64,000 bases of DNA from Hydractinia symbiolongicarpus (GCF_029227915.1 NC_079879.1:22460501-22524500), one strand, 5' to 3'. Counted from the stretch's first letter, positions 37,676-48,158 are shown. Made by a program: numbers and translations. The notes: a model not told the origin generated them from the sequence alone.

Positions 37676-38228
37676 ATTTTTGCACTAAATTTGCAACACA
37701 AAATACAAATTCTAAATAATTCCTATGGTTTTCCTCAAAAGTTTAATCAAAATATAAAAGATGAGAGGTGAACGACAAAATCAAAGTTTGCAGAATTTAA
37801 TTATTTTGGTATTTATATGTCTATTGATATATGCCCTTTATAACAATATTTCAATCCAAAATGTGAAAAAGAAAAACAGTTTGCAACAAAATCAGTTATT
37901 CTGATGATATTGCATACACTTTTTCTCCACAAAAGTGTAAAAAAAGAATGGTTGTAGGAAATACTTCTGATTCAACAAAAATCAGTATTTGCATCTTGTA
38001 CTCATTAAATATTACCCAAAATTTCAAAAAACTGTAATTTGGAACGCATCAAATTTATAAATAGAGAGGGATCAGTCATTTCGGTATGTTGTACAGAGTC
38101 CTGCCCGATAAGAATTTATACAATATATAAAAAAAAACACAAGTTTTTTCGGTGTTGTACTCCCTCAAAAAAGTTGAAACTTTTCTTAATTGAGACACAA
38201 TGCCATAAACAAAAACATTTTAGTATAT
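37676..38228. repeat. direct copy of 15,430-15,920 array DNA
   Basis: Shared in the same orientation with about 15,430-15,920, from TTTTTGCACTAAATTT to CTCCCTCAAAAAAGTT. It separates the palindrome from the next Helitron. Confidence 0.6.
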
Positions 38229-38232
38229 CTAG

Positions 38233-38265
38233 TCTCTTATAATAATACGGAGAGTGTGTCCGTCT
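38233..38265. repeat. 33-bp terminal inverted repeat, left copy
   Basis: Starts TCTCTTATAATAATACGG and ends GTGTGTCCGTCT; exact reverse complement of 41,058-41,090. A CTAG lies immediately outside both copies (38,229-38,232 and 41,091-41,094), which extends the inverted match to 37 bp. It sits directly outside the hairpin-CTAG 3' end of the Helitron to its right. Confidence 0.85.
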
Positions 38266-41090
38266 AGTCGATAAGGCCCGTGGAGAAATCCACTTAGGCA
38301 GAAGGAAATGGGAAAATAGGTTCTTTTAGATGTTTTTCTGACGTCAGCAGTGTATATACAAAAAAATGTTCTTAAAATCTTACACAAAATGTCAAATATC
38401 AAATCACATTAAATCCTCCACACAAATCTTACACAAAATAAAAAAGAACAACTTGCAAGGTGTAAAATCTAGTTGATAAAAAGTTACAACAACGACACTC
38501 ACAACATCGACACTCACAACACTAAACTCACAAAACCGACAGTAAGAAGACCGACAGTTACAACACCAACAGTCACAACACGGATAATAGCAATTTCAAA
38601 AATAACGCATCTCAAATATTTACATCTTATAAGTGATTATGTTGAAAACCCTCAAAGTGTCAAAAAGGAGGCCTCCAAGAGTTAGCAAAAATAAGTTTTT
38701 TACACATTTTAAATATTGTTTTTCCCTTACGCTTATACAAAAATATGAAAAAGCCGTAGTTTGGAAAACATAAAATTTAAATCTAGAAAAGTCAGTCATT
38801 TTAGTTGCATTACCATCCTCTCCCACAAAAATTTACACAAAATGTAAAAATCAACCAGTTAAGAACACAAAAATTTTCTCTTTTAGTTCCGCACTGCCCT
38901 TTACCAACAATTTTAAACATAAATGTCAAAAAATCAATGAGCAAAGAATAAACTTGAATCAACAAAGATTATGTGTAGAGCTTGAAACACTAATCAAAAT
39001 AATGTTAGAATCAAGTACAACACTAACAATAATAATAAAGTCAGAAATAACACATCTCAAATATTTACTTCGTTGAAAACCTTTAATATTTCAATCAGAA
39101 GTGTCAAAAAACATCAAATTTATATCTGGAAAACATTTATTCAATTACATACTATCCTGTTTCCCAAAACTATACACAAATTGTAAAAATTAACAGGTTA
39201 AGAACACAAAAAAATTTTCCTTTGTATGATGATCTGTAGTTACCTTTACCAACCATTTTAAACGTGAATGTCAAAAATAAATAAGGAGTAAATTTGAATC
39301 AACAAAGATATTACTTTTGGAAAACAGAGTGTATATATGGTCCGTCTTCACACAACTTAACACAAAATGTAAAACAGATTGGTTTTTGAGGAGCACATCC
39401 AAATCAACAAAAATCAGTTCATTTAGCATGTTCTATATTGCTATTGCCCATAAATCTTCCACAAAAAGGTTATGAAACACATCAAATTATAGAAAAATCA
39501 GGCATTTCATAAAATATAAAAAACAAAAAAGTTTTTTCATCATCACCAAACACAGTTATATATTACCACAATTATAAAATTCTTAACAAAAACGTGAAAC
39601 CATGGAATTTTCTTCCAGCAAAAATGACATCACATACAGTTTAGTTCTCCACAACAAAAGTTTATAATACGAACTATGAAAAAGCCATTAGCTTACACAA
39701 CAGCCTTTAGTGGAGGCCAATTCTACAAAATTTGTGCTTTCAGTATATTGCATGTGGTCTTTTCCCCACAAAAGTTTACAGAAAATTTTAAAAAACAGCA
39801 GTTTGCAACACAAACAAAAACACGAACAACCTTCCCGAACCGAACGACCATACTCTCATAAATTAAAATAAAGTCAAAAACCCATGTAAATTTCCAATCC
39901 AATGTCTAGCTACACCCCCTGTAAAAATAACCTGGCATTTTACATGTAGGCTGACGAAAGTTAAACAGGATGTCAAAAACAAAACAATAAAAAATAACTT
40001 AACACACACGCTTTAAATTCTGGAAAAAAAAATATTCCACTTGTCATATTGCACGTGGTCCCTTTGTAAAGTTTACAGGAAATGCGAAAAGAAATATAAA
40101 ATACATCTGCAAAAGTTCAAGTCTTTAAAGATTTTGTAGGTAGGTAGCAGCTAGCTAGCTTGTTACATCATAATTCGTGCTCATAAAAGAAAAGAAGTTT
40201 GGAAACTAAGGTAGCTAGCTATAGATAATTAAAAAAGAGGAATAACAATAAAAGTCATAGGTTAGAGCTAGCCCATGGAGGACAACATTAGCTAGCTAAC
40301 AGTAGCTAAGACCCCCAGTTAAATATACTTAACTGGGAACACTTAGCTAAAACTAAAGCTAAGTGTAAAACACATATAAAGAGAAACAATAGTAATGTAA
40401 AAATAATAACATTACAGTGATCAGTAAGTTCAACAAACCAAAGTTTTCCGTTTGTTAGTCAGCTAACAGCTTTATGTAGCATTTTGAATTTTAGGACAAA
40501 CACATTAGTTACGCACCAGGGGATACATTAATTATGCAACAAAAACATAAACAAATATGGTGGCTAGGTTTGTTTTTAAAAAAGCGCTAAAATATGAAAC
40601 TTCAAGAATTTGAGGCTTTTTTTGGAAAATGCGAGTCTGCTTGCTCCAGTGACATAAAAACTAAACGTCTAAAAACATCAAAGTTCTTACTATTTGTGAT
40701 TTCAAATCCACTTTAACCTCTAGCTTCTATTTTCTTCGTCTAACTTTACTACTTTACTTCTAGCTCTAGCTACCACTTCTCACTTCATTTCTTGGACTTT
40801 TCTTTCTCTGAATTACTTTTTGCAATTTTTCAAGACGAAGGGGCTGTTTTCTTGTTGTTGCTTTTGTGTCGAGGGTTACCATTTTTCGGGAGTTAGCCGT
40901 TAAAATTTTTTCAGCAAATCAAGTTGCTTCATTTAGATCACGTGATGTAAACAAAGTAAACCCGCTGGCAAACTGGATATAACTTTTTCGGAGACTTCAA
41001 AGGAAATTTCGGCTACATCAAAGGAAAATGAACACATCCACTTTGCCTGTCACAGACAGACGGACACACTCTCCGTATTATTATAAGAGA
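38264..41090 (-). mobile_element. complete non-autonomous Helitron, 2,827 bp
   Basis: On the minus strand it starts TCTCTTATAATAATACGG (41,090) and continues GTGTGTCCGTCTGTCTGTGA. It ends with TGCCTAAGTGGATTTCTCC, ACGGGCCTTATCGACTAG (38,264). It contains the 5' block, the hairpin at 40,314-40,337, the 350-bp array and the 3' region with GTTGTGACTGT-like short repeats. It is the only copy here with both ends, so it defines the family. It has no protein-coding gene and would depend on the Rep-helicase in trans. Beyond its 3' CTAG lies an inverted copy of its own first 33 bp. Confidence 0.8.
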
Positions 41091-41094
41091 CTAG

Positions 41095-41702
41095 CTATTG
41101 CTTACCCAGGGTAGCCTTTTCAATTCCTAATGGACCTGTTTTAACGAGGCTCCTGCAAAGGGGGGTCCTAGTGCATTTAAAGCTTCCATTTGACTACGAA
41201 AAGCGCACAAGCACAACACTCAGCTAGACAACCGCCTAAGATATCAGTCTCATGCTGAACGTTAAGCAAAAAGCATCGGTTCACATTTTTAAAGTCTCTA
41301 GCATGACTTGGCTGTTTGAACCCAGGACCTTTCGCAATAAAGGCAATGCTCTACCACAAAGCCACCAGTCTGTCAATAAGAAATTGGACAAGTTACACTT
41401 TAAGAAGTTCCGTCACCTTTGAATTATCTTTGAATATTTGTACAGGTACACTGGGTCACCGAAAACATAATACACCTTTTTTTATAACGATAATAAAATT
41501 CTAACCAGGTTGATCATTATTCTTATCTCTCTATTGTTCTAAACAATAAAATTCCAGCCTGATATTCTTATAATGCATATTCTAAAAGAAGCATGTCAAG
41601 CAACATTAAAAGCTTTTCCTGGAAATATCAATGCTTTTCATCCAATTTGCCTTGTCAATCTTATTCACAATTCTGAACAATATGGTTTCATGTCTTTGGA
41701 AC
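41095..41702. other. spacer with tRNA-like relic, no protein gene
   Basis: First unique-looking DNA after the Helitron nest. It contains the tRNA-like sequence at 41,305-41,370; no other feature recognised. Confidence 0.4.
41305..41370 (-). tRNA. tRNA-like relic (pseudo-tRNA or SINE head)
   Basis: On the minus strand GACTGGTGGC begins an acceptor-like end that pairs, with one bulge, with GCCAAGTC. An A-box-like TGGCTTTGTGGTAGAGC, an anticodon-arm-like CCTTT/AAAGG stem with a six-base loop, and a B-box-like GGTTCAAAC follow at the right spacing. The loop size and weak T stem make a functional tRNA unlikely; a tRNA-derived SINE head or pseudogene fits better. Confidence 0.5.
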
Positions 41703-41819
41703 CATAGTCATAAGGAAAAGAGATAGTCTGGTAATTCCGGGCCGTCCATAATGTGTTCCTATTGTTCACAAGCAGATAAGTCGGGGTGGCCGGTTTAAGA
41801 TTGCACGGAATTATCAATA

Positions 41820-42047
41820 ATGGCTGCCCTTGGGAAGGATTTCTTTGGTGAAGATGATTTTGATGCAATCTTGCCTTTTATTGATGAAGATTTATTAGAG
41901 AAAAATCGTGATTTAACTAAAGAATTATCTGAAGGTGTTGAAGAAATAGTTGACGACCCTTCTGAAAGCTGTTTTTACTGTGATATATGCTCCAAAACAT
42001 GCAAAACACAACGGGGACTCACAAGACATATGGAACTCCATTATTAA
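41820..42047 (+). CDS. small acidic protein with one C-terminal C2H2 zinc finger
   Basis: 75 codons. The N-terminal half is acidic (GEDDFDAILPFIDEDLLE). The C-terminus is a single well-formed finger, CDICSKTCKTQRGLTRH then MELH, i.e. C-x2-C-x12-H-x3-H, ending one residue before the stop. The ATG lies about 85 bp inside the left TIR of the element and the stop is about 65 bp from the end of the convergent THAP frames, so it appears to be an element gene rather than a host gene. It may be complete or a first exon. A DNA- or RNA-binding accessory role is inference only. Confidence 0.5.
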   Translation: MAALGKDFFGEDDFDAILPFIDEDLLEKNRDLTKELSEGVEEIVDDPSESCFYCDICSKTCKTQRGLTRHMELHY

Positions 42048-42111
42048 TTAAATACTGGATTGATTCAATAGTAGAATGGACAGTGATTTTGATTCCTTGG
42101 TAGGTTTGCCG

Positions 42112-42995
42112 TTAAATAAACATATTTGTTCTAGCGTTACCAGGCCTATCAGCAATCGAATCCTTCCATAAGAATCCTTCATCATCAACAGATGTGTGCG
42201 GTTTAAGAATTTTTTCAGAAGAAGGTGGAATAAGAACTTTGCAATTTGGAGATCGATACCATTTGCTTTGATGAAGAGGTGCACTAGTGCTATCCTTGGT
42301 GTTAAATACTTTTGGAACACAGTGCTTAAGACAGATACCAGCAAAGTGGTTTGTCAAACCTGGGCATAATTTCAAATCCATAATTAATCTTGTTAAATAT
42401 GTGATTGTAATAAGTTTTAGTGATTGAGAATAAATGTCGTGTTTAGCAGGAACAGACCCTAATAAAACACGAACAGTAAAAACAAGATTATTATCAACAT
42501 ATATCTCAAACTTTGGAACTGAGTGGATAGCATCATGACAGGTAAGAGAAGCACAATCACTTGTAGAGGTAAAACTCCAACCGACTAATTTCAATAACTG
42601 AGTTTTAGAAATAAAATCTGTAAATGACTTGTACCGATCAGTAATGACATTTTTAGCATAGAAGGCTTAGAAGATGTGGAGGATGAAGGAAAACTTTTAA
42701 TAGGAAGGTTTATTGTGGGGATAGCAACGGGAACAAGTGTGGTTCTGCTAGAGTGGTTACGATTCATTTGATCTTTGCTGAAGTGCTTTTCACAAATATA
42801 TATTTTCTTTCTTTGAATTCTATCCCTTAGAGCATGATCAACTTCCCTATCTCTTATCACAACATCAACTAACTTTTCTATCCACGTCTTGTCAAATTGA
42901 TTCTCACCAGTAGGAACTTTAAAAATAGATAGACCTTTATATTTAGCCCTTCGTGAAACTGTGCAACTGTATATAGAGCAATTTTCGCCAGGCAT
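42112..42995 (-). pseudogene. THAP-domain protein gene, frameshifted
   Basis: The start ATG at 42,995 gives MPGENCSIYSC, the C-x4-C half of a THAP zinc module. The invariant tryptophan (TWIEKL) and the C-x2-H half (YICEKHF) follow at the usual spacing, so the module fills about residues 6-75. A serine/proline linker follows. Near 42,655 the frame shifts: the continuation (about 160 codons, 42,112-42,594 and a little upstream) is in another frame and includes YVDNNLVFTVRVLLGSVP. I recognise no catalytic domain in this second part. The frameshift could instead hide an intron, but no good splice pair is visible. It lies inside the TIR element, convergent to the C2H2 frame. Confidence 0.65.
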
Positions 42996-43489
42996 GTTGA
43001 AAAGAATTCTGTTTTAATGTTTGTTAATCCTATGTTTACAGTAACTAACCACTTTAATGCGCCATTTTTCAACACGAGCGTGCAGTCAAGGCACTGGGTA
43101 GGAGGTATATTCTGGTAACAAAAACATAAACAATAGAGCCGCGCGATTCACCAGACTATCACTTTTTCTTATGACTATGGTTGAACGTAAAGCAAGAATA
43201 CACCTTTCCCGAATTTATTTTCTTTGATGTGCCGCAGCTCTTTCTCAACTTTTTTAAAGAAGATGAATGTAATTTTCGAAATCCTCACATGAAAATTGAT
43301 AAATCGTGAAATTTTCATATTCACACATCAAACAAACAACCTGCCACAACAGTTTTTTTAATTTTGTACTAATTAACCTTTGCTTGAAGATGAGGCTTAT
43401 TAGTACAAGTCGAAAATTAAGAAGGCTTTGACCGTAACAATGATGCCACCAAAACAGCACTTTCGAATGTCATTAAGTTGAAATATTAA

Positions 43490-44142
43490 CCCTATTCGGT
43501 CCGGGGTTTTTCGAACATACTATGACGGGGGGGGGGGGAGGGGGGGGGCGGATTAATAACTTTTTATAGGGTTGTTTAAATTGAATCAAACTTGGCACGC
43601 TTATAGTACGTCATAAAAGGAACAAAATAGCAGCAATTAATTTTTGCTTGCGTCAGCACATTTTCTGTGACGTCATCAGAAGCTAAAAATTTGTTAAAAA
43701 TGCCACTCTGCTTAAAAATCAATTACTTTTGTTCCAGAGCGAATTTTTGCATTCTGTTTGAAGTTTCTGAAAGCTAAGTAAAAGTCATTCAACATATTTC
43801 CCGGTTTTTACGTGGATCGCATTAAAAATTGCCAAAAATTGCCCGAAAAACCGGTTTTTCCCGATTTTCTTGTAAAATCCGACAAAATCGGGAAATCGGA
43901 TTAATCACGTGTCCAAATTATGCAAAATGATTCTTCTTAATAAAACAAAGTTGTGTTGCAAGTTTCAAGTTCTCTGAAAGGATGGGACCTAAAAATTTGG
44001 CATGCAGGTGTCTAAAACATAAATATTGAAACTCAGTAAGTTTCATAGCCATATAACATAGTAATAAGGAGTTATTAAAAAAACCGTCAGGAGGGGGGGG
44101 GGTGTTGGCGGAATCCGCCCCCCTCCCCCGGACCGAATAGGG
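43490..44142. mobile_element. 653-bp piggyBac-type MITE
   Basis: Terminal inverted repeats start CCCTATTCGGTCCGGGG on both ends. They are flanked directly by TTAA at 43,486-43,489 and 44,143-44,146, the target-site duplication of piggyBac elements, which also typically begin with CCC or CCY. Long G/C runs lie next to each TIR. There is no transposase frame, so it is non-autonomous. Confidence 0.85.
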
Positions 44143-44311
44143 TTAACCAATTTACTGATGCTGAAACAAGACACATATACAAAAACAAGACACATATAAA
44201 ATAGTAATCAATATATCGGCATCTCATGTTCATTGTTAAATAAGACTATGGGTACAATAATTTCTTCACCGGATAAAATTTTCCAAAAAAATTTAAATGG
44301 CCCAACGGTTA

Positions 44312-44382
44312 ACCTTATCTCCAGGGTTCTTTTTCTTTTTCTGACATACTCAGACGGCGAGATCGCCGATGGGACGAGGTTG
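44312..44382. mobile_element. small CAACCTCG-family MITE
   Basis: Ends AACCTTATCTCCAGGG and, inverted, GGGACGAGGTTG, about 71 bp, with an internal palindrome GGCGAGATCGCC. Confidence 0.5.
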
Positions 44383-44524
44383 ACCTAACCCTAACAGTAA
44401 CATGAAAGAATACGAAAACACAGGCTTGCGATGGAAAAACATATATTTGACTGTTTTCGCCGCCATTTTTGATAAAGAATGTGTTTTGAAATATATATCT
44501 ACCATTATTGATATGAAAACAACA

Positions 44525-44601
44525 AGCCTTGTTCCCAGTGCTTTTTTTAGTTATCGATTAAGACTTAACCTTCGCAAGAAAACCCTGGGAACGAGGCTAA
44601 A
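44525..44601. mobile_element. small CAACCTCG-family MITE next to GLW1 stop
   Basis: Ends GCCTTGTTCCCAG and CTGGGAACGAGGC are inverted copies, about 77 bp in all. It ends 8 bp from the GLW1 stop codon, so it would lie in that gene's 3' untranslated region. Confidence 0.6.
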
Positions 44602-44608
44602 AATAAAA

Positions 44609-44920
44609 CTAGTTTACAAATAAGGAACGCTTTCCCCAGATGCCACGATCCTTTGGTGGACCATTGTTGACATCCAATATTTCTTCTAATTCCTTTTTAA
44701 CATCGAAATTGTGTGTTATAATATCTTTGACGTATGACCGCACTATTTTCCTTCTGTATAAATCTGTGCTTTGTTGTAGCTTCGTCCTGTCATCTACACT
44801 TCTGCTCTCCGGATAAAAATTCACATTATCTTGTGACAGTTGAGAAATGCGCATCGAGTGAATTGTTGAATAATATACTGTCATCAACATAGCCATGTAA
44901 ACAGGACTCATCATCATCAT
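44609..44920 (-). CDS. GLWamide-like neuropeptide precursor GLW1 (GIWG-KR variant)
   Basis: 103 codons. A hydrophobic signal peptide (about residues 1-22, after four methionines) is followed by MRISQLSQDNV, shared with the paralogues. A charged, probably helical middle leads to RGIWGKRSLFVN at the end. GIW-G-KR is the layout of an amidated peptide: dibasic cleavage, removal of KR, and glycine used for the C-terminal amide, giving a peptide ending GIW-amide. GLWamides are established cnidarian neuropeptides; isoleucine here is a variant. No dibasic site lies just before the peptide, only a single arginine. The coding exon begins at 44,926 after a TTTTTAG acceptor. The exact start among the four methionines is unclear. 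It could also be another secreted peptide that happens to end this way. Confidence 0.65.
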   Translation of the reverse strand: MMMMSPVYMAMLMTVYYSTIHSMRISQLSQDNVNFYPESRSVDDRTKLQQSTDLYRRKIVRSYVKDIITHNFDVKKELEEILDVNNGPPKDRGIWGKRSLFVN

Positions 44921-45249
44921 CCAAAACTAAAAAGTTGATTAAATGATAAAAATGTCTAGCATTAAGTGGAAACCTCGTTCCCAGATTTTTTCTAGTATGT
45001 AGTGACAAATCAATAACTCCTCCGACAACCTTTCCGCCCACAATATTGGAACAGTTCCGCCCATATTTTTATAACAATTTTTTGAAACGTTTTGGATGAC
45101 TACTAAACCCGACGCGTAGATTAGATGTATTTTATTGAAATAAACAATATAGATTTGTAGGTAACGTTTAAAGTCTCTAACAAACCTTACGCTATTTTCG
45201 CTGTTATGCGTTATTGATTTTAAAATCCTGATATTTTTAAAGGAGTAAA

Positions 45250-45492
45250 ATGCGTAACAACGCCAATAAGAAGCTTAATAACATCAATAAGAAGCTTATT
45301 ATCGGCAATAAGGAGCGCATTAACGTCAATAAAGAACGTAACAACGTTGATAAGCAGCGTAATAACGGCAATAAGAAGCTTAATAACATCAATAAGAAGC
45401 TTATTATCGGCAATAAGGAGCGCATTAACGTCAATAAAAAACGTAACAACGTTGATAAGCAGCGTAATAACGGCAATAAGAAGCGGCGATAA
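45250..45492. repeat. 21-bp minisatellite with 105-bp higher-order unit
   Basis: About eleven 21-bp units of the AATAAGAAGCTTAATAACAT type. Five different units form a 105-bp block that repeats about twice. Because 21 is a multiple of three, both strands stay open (plus: heptads such as NNINKKL; minus: leucine-rich), but no codon-like features beyond the repeat are seen. It lies inside the predicted GLW1 intron. Confidence 0.75.
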
Positions 45493-45820
45493 ATTATATC
45501 TACACAAGTATTAAAACTATAATAGATTGTTATTTTAGGCTTTAGCCAAAAGTCGGTCAGATATTGCGAATTAATTAGTAATTCGGGCACGTTTAGCAAA
45601 CTAAAGTGTTGTAAGCTCTCACTGCCTAACCTACTCATCTACAAAATCATCATTCAAAGCATACACCACAAGTGGACACTTTTTTGCTAACGACCGAGAA
45701 AGTGGCGTAGTTAAAGGTAACTTAAGAAAAAATTTCCCTTAATATAAAACAGGAAAGAGATAACCTTTCATCCAATCCTGTCCATAGCAGTCATGCACAT
45801 AAGAAGTTATACAATCTCAC

Positions 45821-45900
45821 CTTTTCACGAGCTGAAAGAAGAACTGCTTTAGCAGAGAGTAACGATAGAAACGTTCCTTTCACACCTGCAAGTTGATAGT
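45821..45900 (-). other. predicted non-coding first exon of GLW1
   Basis: Splice donor AAG|GTGAGA at 45,821/45,820 lies about 80 bp downstream of the expected transcription start set by the TATA box. The intron would be 44,927-45,820 (894 bp), ending in TTTTTAG. It is predicted from motifs and from analogy with GLW2/GLW4. Confidence 0.45.
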
Positions 45901-45924
45901 AAAAAAATTGTAACAAATATCGCC

Positions 45925-45931
45925 TTTTATA
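45925..45931 (-). promoter_or_regulatory. TATA box of GLW1
   Basis: TATAAAAGGCG on the minus strand at the end of a TATATA run, about 105 bp upstream of the predicted donor and in the same relative place as the TATA boxes of GLW2 and GLW4. Confidence 0.45.
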
Positions 45932-46126
45932 TATATATTTTTCTTTATAATCAATATTGTTCTATTGCTTAAATACTTATTTCCATAGTTTCATTTTCAT
46001 TTATACAATACGGGTTGAATTGCTAAGATTTTTTTTAAAGAGGAAGCAGGTGCAGGTTGACCACCTGAGAGATTTTGTAGGAGAAAGTTTCCTGTGTAAT
46101 GTACCGTTACACTACGTGAATACCAA
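45932..46126. other. upstream region of GLW1
   Basis: AT-rich DNA; no gene or other motif recognised. Confidence 0.3.
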
Positions 46127-46245
46127 CCTCGGCCCCAGGGTCTTGTGGCCCCTGAGCCGTTATTACGGAGTCGTCAAAAAATAACGCTATTAATTTTATC
46201 ATGATTTTATCATCAAGGCAAAATGCCGCGCGAACGAGGTTTCTG
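46127..46245. mobile_element. CAACCTCG-family MITE, diverged
   Basis: Left end CCAACCTCGGCCCCAGGG; right end GCGCGAACGAGGTTTC is the inverse of the outer part. The internal CGTTATTACGGAG and ATTTTATCATGATTTTATCAT repeats are not shared with the other copies. Confidence 0.45.
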
Positions 46246-47266
46246 AGTTTCCTTTGTCTGAGTTTAACATTTTCAGTTTGATTCAGGGTATATTGTAATG
46301 AGAATTCACGTTAATTACTTTACACGAGAAAATTGTTTCCGCGTTAATATCTTCCCTTTTACATTTCGTGTAACAAGGTATATCTAAAAGTTATTTTGTT
46401 TTTATTCTTTAGAAACAAGGAAGAAAAATTTAAAGCTTGAATTTGTACCTACAAAGACTTTGTTAAATGAAAGTCATGAGATGAAACAGCCACAAAATTG
46501 AATACAATTATAAATATCGTTGAACAAGATGTAGTTTTTAAAGAAAAGCTGGTGCACAAAATTTTAGTAACCTTTTAAATATGTTTAATATGTTATTTGA
46601 CTTTAAGTATTTTGAATTGCCATATGCTAAGGTTCTTCTCCTCTGTCGTTCCCGATGCAATATTTAAAAATCTGTGACTAGCTTTGTACCACGTGACAAA
46701 AATAAAAAACGCGGGAGTTTTTGCGCAAAACAATGGAAAAATTCAAAAGGCTTTCAGGCCAGTGTTTTTTTTTCTATAGACAATGAATACACCATCCCTT
46801 AATAATGTTCTTTGATATACCGGTTTTATTATTCAACTATATTAAACAAAATGAATGTGATTTTAGAAATCCTCACCTGAAACTTGATAAAATATGCAAT
46901 TTTAAGATTTTTAATTTTGTACTCAAAAACATGCAAAAGCATGTCGGATTAAGTTATACACACACCAATTCAATGTTGATAAATATGATCTTAAAGTCAA
47001 AACATCAAACTATGAAATTATAAATAACATGCAATTCTAAAAAAGGTGTGTAACGTTAAGAAAGGCGCTAGTTAAATCTCTTCACTTTAATCTCACTGGA
47101 AAACAATGCGTGAAAGAAATGCTGCAGGTTTAAACTTTTGATCCAATAAAAAATGTTATGCATAAAAATCGCTAAAGAATAAATAATTTAAAATCCGAAA
47201 TTAAAAGGGCGGAAGCGCAAGATAGAAAATTTTTTTATCATTTCCTCTATTATTTATTTTTTACAA
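46246..47266. other. no gene seen between GLW1 and the 11-kb duplication
   Basis: AT-rich. A 72-codon frame at 46,805-47,023 has no recognisable features. The stretch ends where the segmental duplication starts at 47,267. Confidence 0.35.
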
Positions 47267-47454
47267 GAGCAAATTTACAATATTGAGCTTTGTTTTAAGG
47301 GGACATCCCTCTTTGATATGTAGATGTTTTGCATAAAAGAGGTCTGGGAGCGAAGATACTTTACTTCAATAAAGGGCGGGTTAAAACATTAACATGAAAT
47401 ATATTTTTGAGAAGTAAATAAACAAATACATTAAAACTGTTTAGGTTTTGGTAC

Positions 47455-47748
47455 TCAACCAAAGAAGGAACGTCTTCCCCACAATCCTTTAAACTTGCTC
47501 GATTCAGCTTTTTTACCGCTTGATTTAAGAAGTTCTAACAATTTCTTTCTTTCCTTTATTATGGCTTGAATGTCTTTCTCTATAATATCTGTGTTTTCAT
47601 ATTGTGGCATTGTATCTTTCATTGTACTTCGCATGTCCGTTGGATTTAAATACACGTCCTCCTGTGTCACTCCTGATATACGCATCGAGTGAACTGCAAA
47701 AGTGCAAAAGATCAAAAATGCAACGATGTAGAAGTTCAAAGGATTCAT
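47455..47748 (-). CDS. GLWamide-like neuropeptide precursor GLW2
   Basis: 97 codons. Signal peptide about residues 1-21 (YIVAFLIFCTFAV core), then SMRISGVTQEDVYL, a lysine/glutamate-rich helical middle (IEKDIQAIIKERKKLLELL), and the end GKKAESSKFKGLWGRRSFFG. Cleavage at KK (79-80) and RR (92-93) would release a ten-residue peptide ending KGLW, amidated from Gly91. The coding exon starts at 47,754 after TTTTTTAG, so the whole protein is in exon 2. It is about 75% identical in protein to GLW4, its duplicate, although the surrounding non-coding DNA is clearly more similar. The dibasic site is RR instead of KR. Family role (known): GLWamides act in cnidarian muscle contraction, metamorphosis and oocyte maturation; the role of this gene is inferred. 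Confidence 0.7.
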   Translation of the reverse strand: MNPLNFYIVAFLIFCTFAVHSMRISGVTQEDVYLNPTDMRSTMKDTMPQYENTDIIEKDIQAIIKERKKLLELLKSSGKKAESSKFKGLWGRRSFFG

Positions 47749-48158
47749 TGTAATCTAAAAAACAATAGATTATTGACATAAATTTTCAAAATTATTTTGC
47801 AAATCATAGGTAATAATTAGAATTGCACGTAAGACACATATCATATATTTTTTTTAAATATGTCAAGAAAAAAATAAATTATGGTGCTACTAAAAACGTA
47901 CTAAAAATTTCAGGAATTTTACAAAATTTCACGAATAAAGAAAGTTTTCGTATTTACAGCGATTTATTTTAACGAACAGTGCCTAATCGTGCTCTGCACA
48001 GAAGGTCGCTACATAATCTCTGTTTTTGTCCATTTCCTTTTATTCATACACTCATTATAAGCTACCTTCTGCTTAACTGACGCTTCGTCTCTTCAAGAAT
48101 TTAAGCCTCGTGTTGCAAAACGTTGCATTGTTAAACAAAAAAAAAATAAAGTTCTTAC

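Larger units (their letters stand above)
41703..43180. mobile_element. 1.48-kb TIR element with C2H2 and THAP reading frames
   Basis: Left end CCATAGTCATAAGGAAAAG then GATAGTCTGGT; right end, reverse-complemented, CCATAGTCATAAGAAAAAG then GATAGTCTGGT. The imperfect inverted ends are about 32 bp, after which the sequences diverge. No clear target-site duplication is seen. Between the ends lie a plus-strand zinc-finger frame and, convergent to it, a minus-strand THAP gene. THAP domains are the DNA-binding parts of several DNA-transposon transposases, but no DDE catalytic domain is visible, so this is either a non-autonomous derivative or an unfamiliar element type. Confidence 0.6.

Noticed and set aside
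45250-45492. 80-codon asparagine/lysine-rich protein
   Set aside because: It is a direct translation of a 21-bp minisatellite; both strands are equally open and it lies in a predicted intron.
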